Below are positions 48,680 to 61,913 of a stretch of 64,000 nt of DNA, one piece after another. Under the pieces are notes generated by a model. That model ran no database searches. It had not been told where the DNA came from and saw only the letters and a list, made by a program, of their open reading frames with translations. Origin of the DNA: Pueraria montana var. lobata (taxonomy: Eukaryota; Streptophyta; Magnoliopsida; Fabales; Fabaceae); NCBI GenBank assembly GCA_026413185.1, contig CM048652.1, positions 4,960,001-5,024,000 on the forward strand. The letters run 5' to 3'. The translations under genes were made by a program, and so were the position numbers. Every line of letters begins with the position of its first letter. The first letter of the stretch is position 1.

Positions 48680-48970
48680 GTTCACTCCGGCGAGAGCAAC
48701 GGTCAAAAGCTTTTTCGGAAACCGCAAAAAAAAATAAAAAAAAATGAAAAATGGCAGATCCAACGGCTAGTATTCAAAATCTGGGAAAACGAAGCGCGGG
48801 AAATGGCGGGAAAAGATCAGGAGCGAGGGAGAGGGTAAGGGGAGAACTGGGTTTGCGCAGTGACAGTGGCGTGAAGAAGAAGAAGAAGAAAATGAAACCC
48901 TAATTCAATTTTACCGAGTGAGAAGAGTGTGTGTTTGTGAGTGCTCTCAAATACTATAAAAAAAAGGATA
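48680..48970 (-). promoter_or_regulatory. RCC1 gene promoter and 5' leader
   Basis: Upstream of the start codon the minus strand has a TC-rich leader with a telo-box (AAACCCTAA on the plus strand, 48895-48903). Farther upstream is a weak TATA-like TTTTATAGTAT (about 48950-48960). This is consistent with a growth-linked promoter. The transcription start is not fixed. Confidence 0.35.
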
Positions 48971-50393
48971 ATAAAGAGTGGATTGTCCTTGGGTTTTCGA
49001 GAGTAGCAACAACCCAACTTTTGATTATTCTAAATAATAATAATTATTAATTAAAACTGTGTATGGATATTGGATAAAATAATAGATAGATATATTGAAA
49101 TATTAAAAATGGAAACAAATCATTATTATTATGTGGCAATTTAGATTTTGGCTTTGCTCTGTCGTTGTCTGCAGATTTTCTTTTTCTTTTACTAGTTTTA
49201 TTGTCAAGCTTGGACATCGGAATTTGTCCCTCTCTCTCTTTGCTCTTTATATTTTTTGGACTTTATTAGTATTCTTTAATCTCTGATTCATTTGCAGGTA
49301 GCGTAAATGTTACACTCTGTTAAATTATTTTTATTTTATTTCAACTCATTATTATTAACTATTAATAGAAAATCAAGTGACTTGTAGCACGCGCACAATC
49401 AATGTTTCGTTCATGTTAGTAGATCCTAGATCGACAGCAAACAAGTACTACCTCTGTGACTCGGTTTCTAAAGTAACATCATAGGGGCAATTTTTTAAAT
49501 TTAAATAATTTATAAAAATGGGTAAGTTTTAAAAAGATTACAAATATGAATAAGTCGTAAACATAATTTTAGAATGAGAAGTCAAATTTCAAAAACACGA
49601 CTTATGATATATTTCTAGTCATATTTTGTAATTCACAACACAAGTGGTCATTCAAATCATGACTTTATTAAAAAATTTAAAAGAAGTCTTGCTAATCAGC
49701 CCTAAAATAGGAATTAAAAGAATGAATTTTTTTATTAAAAATTACATAGAAATGCATTTAAAAATAATAGAGAAGTGTATTTTTACACATTTCTATAAAA
49801 TACTTTCTTATTTTACTTTCTTAACTAGTATTTTACCTTTAAAAAAAACAAATAAAAACTTATTTTTAAAAATACGACTTTTATAATATATATATATATA
49901 TATAGTAAGTCGTGTTTCAAAACATGACTTGCTTATATTTGTAAATTTTTTAAAATTTATTAATTCTCATAAAATTATTAAAAAAAATTACCCTTCAAAT
50001 GGAAAATTGTCTTGTGCCTCTTTTAGAAATTTCTTTATTTATTTTTATAAGACCTATTTAAAATTTTTTTGATTAATTTTTTATTAAATATTGTTGATTA
50101 TTTTAGTAAATAAATAATAAATGTTGTATTATTTGGCCTAGTTTGATTAATCATTTTTTTTATAAATTTATATTATTTTTAGAAATTTATATATTAAATA
50201 TTTAAATATGTTTAATTTTTTATAGTACTTAAAAGGCAGCTATATATACAAAGTAATTTGTCTTTATCCTCTATGGTTGTAGTTATAATATGTCAAAGTT
50301 AATGAGACAGTAGCCCTCGCTAAAAGTAAAGGCCTACTGAAAAAAATATACAAAACCCCTAGGTAGATCAACGAATCATATGAACCTGACACT
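48971..50393. other. Intergenic DNA, no gene seen
   Basis: AT-rich, with a relative of the 34291 MITE at about 49688-49840 and an (AT)n run near 49887-49904. Confidence 0.55.
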
Positions 50394-51273
50394 TAGGGGT
50401 GAGCATAGGCAAATATGGCCAATTTTAGACTAAAAAACACCCACCCGATGTAAACCAACCACTAACTTTTCTGGACCGAGCACGACCGTGTGCCTCTTCG
50501 ATTTTGTCAGGTTTTACATGCAGCGGGTCGCGGGTTTGTCGGTTGGGTATAAGCGGGTTCATGGCATCGGAAATGACCACAAGCGGCCATGCCACACCAT
50601 CAATGTCGCCATGAGTGAACCTTCAAAGCTTCATCAATTTCGATCTATGGAAGGAAAAGTGGCAGCATGTGTTGTTGGAGAGTGGCAACATGCGTTGTTG
50701 GAGAGTGGCAACATGCGTTGTTGGAGATTTATGGTGGGGGATCTTGATTGTTGCAAGGCACCAGGAGATGAAGATGATGAATAGATGAGATAGAAGGAGC
50801 CAATAAGGGACAAATGTGCTAAGGGAAGGGGCACATCACATGAAGCTAGATGATGGAGGAGAAGGGACACGTGAAAGGAAGGAGGAGGAGAAGGGGAATG
50901 GGTGGTTGAATGGTAGAAAGGAAAAGTAATTAATTGCACTACTCATTGACAGAGTGAGCACAAGGCTCTATACGCGTAGTTTGAATACACGGGTTTGTAA
51001 AATGTGTAGATTGAATACAGTTGTTTTCAAAATACACCGCTTAGATTGATTTCAATATAATAACAATTAAATCAACGGTGAATAATATTTTTACTTACTT
51101 CTTTTGGTCGAGTGCGGGTTTCGACGATTCATTTTTTTTCAACTCGCACCCGCCTGAGAAACCCATATTTAACCAAATTTTCCACTTTATCTAACCCGAA
51201 GCTTGAAACCGGCCGCCCAAAAAGCTTTTTTTAAACTCGATTTGTGCAGGTTGCGGGTTGTTGCTCACCCCTA
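50394..51273. mobile_element. Non-autonomous hAT element (TAGGGGTGAGCA ends)
   Basis: The ends TAGGGGTGAGCA and (reverse complement) TAGGGGTGAGCA are identical over 12 bases. They are flanked by the perfect 8-bp target duplication CTGACACT at 50386-50393 and 51274-51281. The subterminal regions hold GCGGGT-rich repeats. The GC-richer centre (50600-50900) includes a 26-bp unit (GGCAACATGCGTTGTTGGAG…) repeated about 2.5 times at 50668-50730. No transposase is present; the open frames at 50488-50939 are not convincing genes. Confidence 0.9.
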
Positions 51274-51281
51274 CTGACACT

Positions 51282-53295
51282 CAATAGCATGTGAACCTAA
51301 AAGAAATGAGATAATGACAAAGTAAACAAGAAGGGGGAATGGCCTCATGAGCTTTCATCAAAACCAGTATAACTCAATAACAACTTAATTAGATGAATGA
51401 AATTTAAAATAAATTGAAGCATAAAATGAAGAATTATTTTTTTTAATTGCTCATAAATAATCATAAAAATATCTTGAAATCAAAGTTTATTTGCAAAAAT
51501 ATAAAACTAGCCTAATCGCTTTTAGGAACCGTCAAGAAGAGATTGCAAGTGGCTTTAAAAAAAAAAAGAGATTGCAAGTCGCTTTGAATATCATCCTTCA
51601 AAAATAGGGGATAGATTTATCTCTAATTAGAGGAGTTAGGATTTTAAAAAATCCATAAAAAAATTATAGATGTTTAATTTTTCTACTACCCAACACTCAT
51701 TACTCAAAATTGATGAAGAGAAAAGGATCATAAACTCACTTATAGTGTTTGAATTTGTTAACGCTTTGTTTTGATTAGGAAAGAAAGTAAAAAGAAAGAC
51801 AGAGGAAAAAAAGGAAAATTGGTAAAAAAAAGAATGTGATAATTTTAACTTTATTTGGTAGAAAGAAAGTGAAAGTAAATAAGTATTATATAAAATGATA
51901 AAAATAGTCCAATAAGTTAAAAGTGACGGATTGAGAAAACAAGGAGACCAACATCATCTATCAATCCTTTCTTCTCTCATTCACACTATATAGAGGAAAG
52001 AATAAGTTTATTATCTTTCCTCTCACTTTCTTTTTGTTCCCCTGTGATGTGCTCATTCCAAATATAAAGCAGACGTGCATGCTCATATTTTTCGGTCAAT
52101 TTCTCTAAGGACGTAAAAGTTAATAAGTTGCTTTCAATTTGATGTGAACAGAATTCAAACCAAAGACATAATTGTCACATTTTTTACACATCATAACTAA
52201 ATCAAATTTTTTGTTATTTCAACAATTAAATTATCACGTCTTACACTTTTAGAAACAAAGTAGTCATTTATCCTTTTTTTTTTTTTGTAATAGAGCAAAA
52301 GATTAACGAAAAGAAGAACATGATTTGCTTTTTGTTTGGCTCTGAAAAATTAACTTACAATTGTAAAAGTAACAATCAAGTGTTTACTCTATGTTTATTT
52401 CCTATTTTGAACTGTATTGTCTTTTTTTTAGCCAGAAAAGGTAGTTAGATAACATCCTACTCAGAACCTCAAAATATAGATTTTAGGATTCAAAATTTCG
52501 ACATTATAGGTGTCCACTTTCCCCTGTACGCATTGTTAAAATCTAGAAATGAACATAATTTTCCGATATATATTGAAATCAGCATTAATCGAAAACTCCA
52601 TTTGTAATTACGTGAGATTGCAGTTCACATAATAAAAACTAGAATACAGATGGGGTTTCTAGGGGTAATCCATGAGACGCATCATGTGGTGGTTTGAATG
52701 GTTCTAGGATTAGGTGGTTTTGGTTCCCACAATAATGTTGTACAGCGTGTGGGGTACTTCGAAGGGGTTGGAAACGGCTTGGGAGCATGAAAAAATAGTA
52801 AGGTGATTGTTGAATCAGATTCAGCTTCAATCATTTTCTCTCTGCAATTGAATGATAACAGACCTACAGGTAGCAAGCTGCTCTAGAAAACTAAATCCTG
52901 GAAAGATAGGGAGTGGAATATTTCTTTTTCCAAAGCAGAGAGAACGAAATCAGTGTGTGCCAACTTCATAGGAAGTAAACATTTATGCAACAACATCATG
53001 GCCCCTCACAATAGAGAAAGGTGGGTTGTATTCATGACAATAAGGTTTACTAACATGAATAGAATAGTCCGAGTTTATATGCGGGTAAAACAGTCAAATT
53101 AATAAATTAAATAAAGATGATGAACCAATCTTATGAAACTACAAGCAAACTAATGCTAGATCACAGCTTATATACGATTGAGTATACTTATACCTCACCA
53201 GCTCCATGTCCAAAAGTATTTGATATCGGTTTGAAGAAAAAGTATTTTGCTTTCAATATTTGGCACCGTCAGTAGGCAACATATTGCTCAGCAAT
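51282..53295. other. Intergenic DNA and bZIP 3' flank
   Basis: 51282-52600 is AT-rich and empty. 52640-53295 probably includes the bZIP 3' UTR, possibly spliced: a GTGAGGTATAAG donor-like site occurs at about 53187-53198 on the minus strand. The minus-strand open frames at 52639-52876 are not recognised. Confidence 0.45.
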
Positions 53296-56200
53296 TTAAG
53301 GCTGGGGATGCAATTCATTGCGTTGAATCTGCTGCGACTGAATCTGTGCCTGGGGATGCAATTCACTGCCTTGAATCTGCTGCGACCGAGACTCTATCTC
53401 TTCCTGAGTATGGTGATTTTGCAGTAGAAAATGTCTCTGCTGGCTGGGCTGCTGACGCTGTAACTGGAACATTTGTTGGTTAATAGCAAGCTGTCGAGCC
53501 ATGCAACTCGTGAGTGATTCCCCGCCAAGTTCTGCAACAGCACGCCTCAAACGCCGGACTTCAGCATCCAAAGTCTCATTCAGAGCTGCCCAAACAGCGA
53601 CAAAGATTGTCATACAGATGTTGAATTGCAAGTATGTAATCCTAGTAGCATACGCCGTTCGACACTAATATCTCAAAAGAACCTGTCAATTCAAATGTAT
53701 AAAAGCAAAGGACCCTGCACCTGAATATGTAGAAAATGCAGAAATACAAATGAAATGAACTATTCTGTGCATTACTCTCACTGGTCCCTTAATTTTCAAA
53801 ATATAAATCAATACTGCCTACTCTTCCTGATCTTAGAGACAGAAAGATTAGGCGAAGATATTCATGTTCAACACAAAATCAAGGGAGAAGAGTGCTTTGT
53901 AGAAGGGGAAGGAGGAAAATGGATATACATACTTACAAGGTCAAGCTGCTAAACCACACTGCCAATGTCTTCAATAGATATAAGTTTAGAGTGTCTATAT
54001 TTACATGACAATTATTGATCATGCTTACAATCACCAAAACAAAGAAAAAAAAGGAAGCCAAACTGCAAATTTAGTGGGTAACCACATTCTTTCCCCTAAT
54101 ATTTTGACAGAAATTCAAACAAAAGTAACCATAAATGAAGAAAGAACATTAGAATTTGATAAACTAGTGGCTAACCAATAATAGTTAGCACTTCTAACAA
54201 GAGAGAACAAGGAAACCAGCAATGAAAGACAAAGCTGAGAAAGGGTTGGAGGCAATAAAACTTTCCTGAGTCTACCCCCTCCCCCCAATCTTAAGGCTCC
54301 CATTAGGTAAAAATATGAAAGAAATTTTAGCCATTTACCATACACACATTCATATTAACAGGAATCCTTAAGTATGCCAATGGTAGTGATCAGTTATGAA
54401 TTTTCATTAAATATCAAAACATCAAAATATAAATCCTGTAGTACTTTTTTTTAAACCTTTACTACCAAAGCCACCTGCACCCTTCATTTTTCTCTCTTTT
54501 TCCAAACAGTTCAAGTAACCACATCTATGGGAAAGACTGCAAATAAATCAGATTACAGGCAAGCAATCTTGATATGCAGTCTTGAAGGGGCTATCACAAA
54601 CAAACAAGACAGTAGGAAAACATAGTAATTAGTGCAAAATGTAGTTGGGTTTCAAATTTGCAAGTATCGTTAAGATGAATTCAAATGTTTTGGCCAAGAG
54701 GGCAGATTTGAAAGGAGCAGAGATGGTAATACCTAATGATGCAGTAATATGCGTTAAGAAACATGATTAGGTATAAAAATCACTCATAGAAGTCATAAAT
54801 GAATATTTGTTATTACTAATTACACATACAGATACAGTCCATTCATTTAAAAAAAAAAAAAAATACCCAATGCACAGGATCATATTTCTACGGAAAATTC
54901 ACACAAATGTGCCTACATCAAATAAAGCCATTTCACAAGATAATAAGTTACAGCAAGTTTGAGCTAACTGATGTATAAAGTAACATGAAAATGTATACAA
55001 ACCATCTTTCAATTGAGATTGTTGTTCCATTGCTTGAAGCCTTAATTTGTACTCGTTGTTCTCACTTTTAAGCTCAGAGTTATCCCTCTGGAGACAAGCA
55101 CACACACACACAAAAAAAAAAAGCAGACGAATGGGTAATAGTATACAAGAGTACAAGACTTTAAGTAATGCAAATGTAAGCTTGTCACAAAAGATAGCCA
55201 CCTGTAATTTGGTAAACTGTGTAGACAATGTGGTTGTTTCTGTCTGAAGAGTTTGCACTTTGTGTTCCAATTCAGAAATGTACCGCATCTTCCTCTCCTT
55301 TGATCGAGCAGCTGATTGACGATTAGCCAAAATCCTGACAAGCATACAAGGGATATAACGAATTATTGGATCTTTAATTTTTTTTCAAAAGGGACAGGAA
55401 AAAAAAAGGACAAAGAGTAGAAAAATATTACCTTTTTGCACGTTTGGGATCAGTCGAAGCAATTTCTGCTAGTTTATCACTTTCCATTATTTTCTTTACC
55501 TCCTCTGCACTAAATTCGCCATTTCCAAACTCCATGGAGGTTTCTGACATTTTGCCATCCATTGAATTGCTAGGTGAGTGCTGACCAATTTGATTTTTCG
55601 AAGGAGGAAGCTTAGGCAATCCATCTTCAATGTTAAAGTTCCCAATGGAACTATCCAACGAGAAACTCCTCCGGTGCCGGGAACCCGGTGCAACGTCCCC
55701 ATTTGAACTCCTCTTGACTCCTTCCCTCCTTTCCTCCGAGCAGCTCGAACTTGCCCCATGAGCCCCACTCACCTTCCCATTCACATGACTCTCAACTTCA
55801 TTATCGCTGCTCTCAACTGTCTTGGAACCACTGGTCCTGCTATCCATATCCTTATCTTCCATGCCAGGAAAGTTCAGATTATCAATGTTATCCAAATTCA
55901 TGTATTCCCTGAACAAATCATCCGCAGCCTCCTCCTTCCTCCCATTCACAGGCTCGTTAGCACGGTCTCCGTCCAGGCCGTCCCTAAATGACGCCTTCAA
56001 GACCAACTGAATCGGCTTCTCAAACCCCGAGCTCTCTCCTCCCGAGGAAACAGGAGAAGACTGCATAAAACCAGAGATTCCCAAAGGGGAATCACTGCTA
56101 GAGCGCCTGTGTCCTTTCCTAGGAGGAAGAAGGGCATGCCCTCTATTGAGGGTCACATGAGAGGAAACATTACTTTCCTCCACAGACATATCAGTTGTTG

Positions 56201-56465
56201 AAATCGAGTCAAACATGGAGGTAACAGCAGCAGGTGAAGGACTCAATGGGGGCAATGAATCCAACGAGAAAATGGGAGGTTGAGACAAAGACCTCGAATG
56301 GGAGGAACCCGGAGAACGCAATCGCTGAGAATATTGGGAATAAGGAGTTGCTGATGGTGAAATATTGATATTAGGGTGAGAGGGTGGTATACCAGGTTTC
56401 TGGTTTGGTGGTCTTGGAACTGGAACACCAAATGTAGAACTATTTCTTTGATCAACACCTTCCAT
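53296..56465 (-). CDS. Group I bZIP transcription factor, bZIP29/30-like
   Basis: There are four coding exons: 55432-56465, 55202-55334, 55003-55087 and 53296-53585, giving 513 aa. The bZIP domain spans about residues 340-400. Its basic region is KRAKR ILANRQSAARSKERK, with the N-x7-K spacing (Lys in place of Arg) that defines group I. The leucine zipper follows (ELEHKVQTLQTETTTLS, then RDNSELKSENNEYKLRL in exon 3). The long N-terminus has SRSLSQPPIFSLDSLPPL, HRRSSSDSP and RHRRSFSLD, group-I motifs likely to be phosphorylated and bound by 14-3-3. The C-terminus is Gln-rich. This class includes AtbZIP29/30/69 and VIP1 and regulates growth and cell-wall or osmotic genes in the nucleus. A 5' UTR intron (about 56517-56610) is supported by an ACCAG|GTATTG donor and a GATAG|TGG acceptor. 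Confidence 0.94.
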
Positions 56466-56611
56466 TGACTCAACTAACTATGCTTTATGCCTTATGCTTC
56501 CACTCACAACTCGCCACTATCAATCAATTAACAAAATCTCTAATCAATTAACCCTCAAATTTGCAAAACAATATAATTGACACGATCAAGGGCTATAGCA
56601 AAGACAATACC

Positions 56612-59600
56612 TGGTGAGAGAGCAGTGAAGAAAACTGAAAACCCTATCTCAGCAAAAACGGAAATCCGGTTGCGTAAGAGTAGCAGAACTGTCTAGAGCA
56701 GCAACATCAACTATGTCTGTGTTGTGTTTGTGATTTGATTTTGACAATTGTGTTGTGTGTGTAATAATAATTCTTCTCAAGTCTCACCGTGGTTCTTACG
56801 ACTATCATATGGTCTTTGTTTTATCTAGCTAACTTCGTTCAGGCGCGGTTATTTATTCTCGTGTTAATGCCTTATATTTTTTTCATTTTTTCTTCCCCGC
56901 TCTGCTCTCACGTAACGTAAGGAGGTGTTTGTTTTGAGGTACTTTTTTCGAATTGAAATATAAATAAAAAATAATTAATTTATGTTTATTAAAAAAATTA
57001 GTTAATATTATTTAATTTTAATAATCTCAATAAAAAAAATTATTAAAAATAAAACTTTAATTAAATAAAGGATATTTTAGATATGATATCATTAAATAGA
57101 GAATGATTAGTTAAAATTTACTTATATTTTAATTCATCACAAATGAATTTTTTTTTTTACTTATATTTCAGTCCGGATAGGATATCAATTTATAATTCTA
57201 ATAATCACATTTCAATTCGTCAAAAAAAGAATCACATTTCAAGAATATTATGATTAAAAATGTTATTTTTGGATATATTTAAAATTATGTTTAATTACAT
57301 TTTAATATTCTTGAAAATATCTTTTAAAATTTAAAATAATTTAAATAAAAAAAGTTGCTAGTATTTTAGAAAATAACTTTCCATATTCCTATGAGAATAT
57401 CAGTTACCTATCCCTTCTCATGGGGATAAAAATGTGGGAAAGTATGATAAAAATTGGAAATTATAACATTTTTTAGAATCAATAATATCATAAATAATTT
57501 TTTAAAACTTGTAACAAAAATGAGTATGTAATATTTTTCCCGAGAATAAACTCTTTTAATCCATCAAATAAACGCACTCTAAGATGACTCTGTCAAATAT
57601 TCTGTATTTAGTACCTAATTAATTTTTTTTTTTCAAATCCATCACATGGATGGATATAGTAAATAATGGTCACTCCACAAAGCAACTTTAAATTTTTCCT
57701 CGCATACGCGTTTATACAATTATATATAGTAACGTAGACAAATAGAGTAACAGAATCTTGAAAATAAATTTTGAAAATCCCTAAACCGTATTTGGATAAA
57801 GCCTTATTACAATGGACAGAGATTTTTAAGACAAAAACTGTTGGCTGAAACTATGGTTCGGGCGATTTGTGTCGTAGTATAAACTTTACTTTTTGTTTCC
57901 AATTAATTGAAGTTTTAAAAAAATTATCAATTATTATGAGAAAGTAATATTTTTTACTAAAGTATTTAAAAGAATAAGACGTCATTGTAAAATAATTACG
58001 CATGACCATTGCTATACGGTTTGAGCAACTTTATTGTTGATGCGGTTACTCATCTTTTTCTCTCATGTTGACTCGCTTTTTCTTTTTAAATGATACAAGT
58101 TAGGTTACTTATAGAAGAATCAAGTTCTTGATTTTTCGTGTTTCTTTCATGCCATATATCATCACATTATAAGACAGCGAGCTACCGATAAAGGAGCTCT
58201 TAAAAAAGGTTATCCTACAAATGTAGCTCTAAATGGCCTTGCCTTTTAATTTGTTGTATTTCACAATTTAGTAATACACAAAGTAAAAATCAATGATAAT
58301 TGAGAAAAAGGTTTTAATTAATGATATCAAAAGACCATAATATCCTCATTTGCCTACCTAATAATGATGTTTTTGGTATATTTGACAAGACATTTCAGTT
58401 AATTTCTATTTTTTTTATTAGCAAAAAAACTTGTTTGACCCTATAATAATATTTGATAAATAAGTTTTTTTTAGTAACTTATAATATTTTTTAAAACGTT
58501 ACTTCAAGTCATATTTTAAAAAACGCAAACTTCTAGCTTTTAACTTTTTACATTTATTATCTTTTTGTTCCTATGTTACTTATTAAATTGGTGTTTTACC
58601 CTTTTTAAATAAGGTAGATTTTATTATATTTTAAGATATTTTAACTATTGCATAAATCAACATAATAAAAATATTACCTTTACCTAAATGGGTAATTTGT
58701 ATTTTAGACTTGATTAAAAATATTGTAACATATTTTGAAAAATCATAATACCTTCACTAGCTCACCCAATGCGAGATGATTTGGAATATTTTCTTATCAA
58801 ATATGATAAATAACTAAATTTAAGAATAACAAATACTAATAAAAATTCTCATTATACTTGTTATTATAAATTTAAAAGTAAAAGTTATTTTATAAAATAT
58901 ATAGTCTTGATGATTTTTAATATATTAAAAACCATACTTATTAATTATTAATGCTTTTAAAAAAAAATGCAGAATCAACTAACAATAATTGTCACATTCA
59001 AGAAATATTTTAGTAAAAACTGTAAAAAAAATCCAAAGTAAACAGAATGAAAAATTACATAGTGTTAAAGTTAAATAAAAAATATATTAATAATCACATC
59101 AAAATATTTTATAATTTTAAAATTTATATAAAAAATATTTTTACAACAGACTTGTCCAAATCCTGTAATTTGGTTGAATTATGTTTTAAAAATTATCTTG
59201 GTTTCCATAAAAATGCTATAATCAATTATTTATAAATGTTATTATCTCTACAAATCTTTTTTGTTACATATAAATTAGCTCACCCAATCTAAATATATAT
59301 ATTATTTAGATTGAACTAGTAATAATGAGATTTAAATAATTTATAAAAGGAAAATATTAAATAATTAACATAACAAAAAACAAATAAAAAATACACACAT
59401 TTAATTATTCCTAAATTTAATTCCTTTAAAAGAATTTAATTAATATCTTATTAAAATTAAACCTTTTTCTAAAAAAATGGTTTCTTTTTTTTTTATCCAT
59501 TTTTAATTTAGCTATTGTAAGAACCTCGTATTTTGTGAAATGTCTAAGTCACGATGAATTAATAATTTTTAATGTTTCTAAATTATTAAAAATGAATTGA

Positions 59601-60747
59601 AAATGGTAATTATTTTAGATTTAATTATTGTTTGAATATTATTGTGGGAACCTTATGTCTTAAAAAATGTTCAAGTCATGATAATTTTGTAATATCTATC
59701 TTTTCAAAAATAAAATCGTTAATTTTCTTTCCTATTTTTATATAAATATTTTAATTAAAAGCAATCCATTCACAAAAACATCTAAAAAACTACATAACTT
59801 TAGTTTCCTATTACACTCAATGATACGTAAAAGTAGAGGAACACTTTTTTTAAGTTAAAAATATATTTTCATAATTATGAAATTTGCTTTAAATAATAAA
59901 GGTTCTTGCATAATAAATAAAATGCTAAAAAATTAAGTAAAAAATTAAGTAATAATTTTTTAAAGAAGAGCGTATATTGGAGTTATTTCACTAAAAGAGT
60001 ATTTCTAAAAATAAAAAATAAAAACTTATACATTCGAAAAAAATCTAGTGAAATCAAACATGAAAAAAAAATTATTCCTAGATAACACATTCCAAAAATT
60101 ATTTATATCTAATTATACAATTTACAACCATTTTCAAAATTCATGATATAGAACATTTGGATTTCCTATAATCATGAATTTCATGTGTGAAAATATTTTT
60201 TTCTTCTGCCAAACTCTCCCTAGAAATAATGAACAAAGAATCATCAAAAGTAAAAAAATCATTAAAACATAAAACATTTAATCCTATTAAAGGAATAAAT
60301 ATCAACGTGGAGGAAGAACAAACATGAAACAGGGAAAAAATTAACATACATAGTCGATTTTACATATTAACGCAGATAGCGTTCCAGGATGACTGAGGAC
60401 ACGAGTCTACAATTATTCGGGTTTAAGGACTACATGCATTAACCAAGACTATCTAACAGCTATTTATCCAACATGCAGACTTTTTATACATGCCATTGGT
60501 GCCACCAGACCATCTCAGAAGATTAAGTGCGTACAAATGACAAGGATGACTTCAACCCCTAAATTTAGCCAACATCCACAAAGATTATGCATCCTAAATA
60601 TAGGCAAGGGCATACTCTAATCATTAGCTCTCCCAGATGACCTTTACACTTGACATTATTTTTCTCATTCGACTTGATAATCCATAATTGATCACTAAAA
60701 GCTGTTTCTATTCGTGTATTGCTGCCCCAGAAACAATTTCGCATACT
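56612..60747. other. Long AT-rich intergenic region
   Basis: 56612-56800 is the bZIP 5' leader and promoter side. 56900-60350 is very AT-rich with no coding or repeat structure I can define; open frames at 59047-59235 and 60141-60347 are chance. 60350-60747 is likely the BBR/BPC 3' UTR. Confidence 0.6.
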
Positions 60748-61913
60748 CTACTTTATGGTGATGTATCGGTTCGTTCCATGTTTGGCCCAGTGGTCCTTGA
60801 GGTCAACAGGGTTTGACAGATCATGACCTTCTGCTGCAAGGCGACTAAGCAGCTTGTTGAAAGCACTCCCACTCATCTTCCGACCGCCAACCCGAGCATG
60901 CCTCTTGTTAGGCACTGCAGGAAGTGGATACATTGACAGAGTAGTTGTGCAACAGGCAGACTGCCAACCTCCATTACCCCATTTGTAACACTGCCTCAGG
61001 ACACCAGTACAAGAGCATACTGGCGCTGGCATGGTTGACTCGTCATAAGCCACTTGGTTCAACCCCAAATCCTGACCTTTCCAATCAGCCTTTGACACTG
61101 CTAACTGCTTGTTAAGATCATCACCTCCATTAACCATTTCCTGACCACTCTTCCACTCATGTGCCTTGCCAAACATAACCTTATTCAAGTCTTCACTCTC
61201 CTTCTTGACTTTTTTTGCTGCTTTTGAAGTCTTCTTATTAGGTGAAGTTGACTTCGGTTCCTTTGGTCGCTTGGCCCGCCTTGATTTTCCTGCCTCAGAA
61301 GGGATGGGGGCTGCAGGGAGGGCATCGGTTGTGTGCATTTCCCGTGTGTTGTAAGAGGCATCACCCATGTTAGGTATATGGTGTACCTGTTGCTGGGGAT
61401 GATGTATATGCTTGACACCACGTGAAATTTGGCATCCTGGAGGGCATGATGGCATACTGCCACTACTTAAGGAGGTTTCACGATACTGAAGAGTTGCAAT
61501 TGCATTATCTCGTTCCAAAATTGCATTATTTCGTTCTGCAATCGCAGCATCTCGCTGCAGGAATGCCATGTCACGCTCAGCATATGCTGCCTTTTTCTCG
61601 GAAATGGCCAGATTTCTTTCTTGAATGGCTGCATCTCTTTCAGCCATAATTGCCATAATCTGCTTCATGGAAGGCTGATGTTGCATCAACCACTGCAATG
61701 CAACATCCAGACAAATATTATCAAAATCAGTATATTTCTTAGCAGGGAGTACATGCTGCAATTACAAATTGTTTGTTTGTGCAAAACTGAATAGTAAATT
61801 AGAATGAATTCATCCATGAGCATAAATGTATTTTCATATACCTGTCCCTGTGCAGATTTATATTGATCTGCTGCTTTGTGCCTTCCATTTTCACGATGCC
61901 CGGCATCATCCAT
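60748..61913 (-). CDS. BPC6: BBR/BPC GAGA-binding transcription factor, class II
   Basis: There are two coding exons, 61842-61913 (MDDAGHRENGRHKAADQYKS…) and 60748-61692, giving 338 aa. Features in order: an alanine-rich coiled coil of repeated AERD/IQERN units (about 40-90), SCPPGCQISRGVKHIHHPQQ, a nuclear signal (KSRRAKRPKEPK), and the C-terminal BPC DNA-binding domain (about 250-338). That domain has the five cysteines CSC…C…CC, the WGNGGWQSACC core and the end GTNRYITIK. It binds GA/CT repeats and recruits chromatin regulators. The sequence is close to the soybean GAGA-binding protein as I remember it. A second in-frame acceptor at 61755 would add 21 residues (starting HVLPAKKYTDF). I chose 61692 because family members join …SAQGQ to WLMQHQPS. 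5' UTR exons probably lie upstream but were not located. Confidence 0.95.

Noticed and set aside
48461..48763. 100-codon Arg-rich minus-strand frame
   Set aside because: It is an alternative frame of RCC1 exon 1; the MSASEAEKK frame carries the family motifs.
61755..61761. BPC start within exon 2 (MQHVLPAKK…)
   Set aside because: The upstream exon MDDAGHRENGRHKA is the known family N-terminus and joins in frame.
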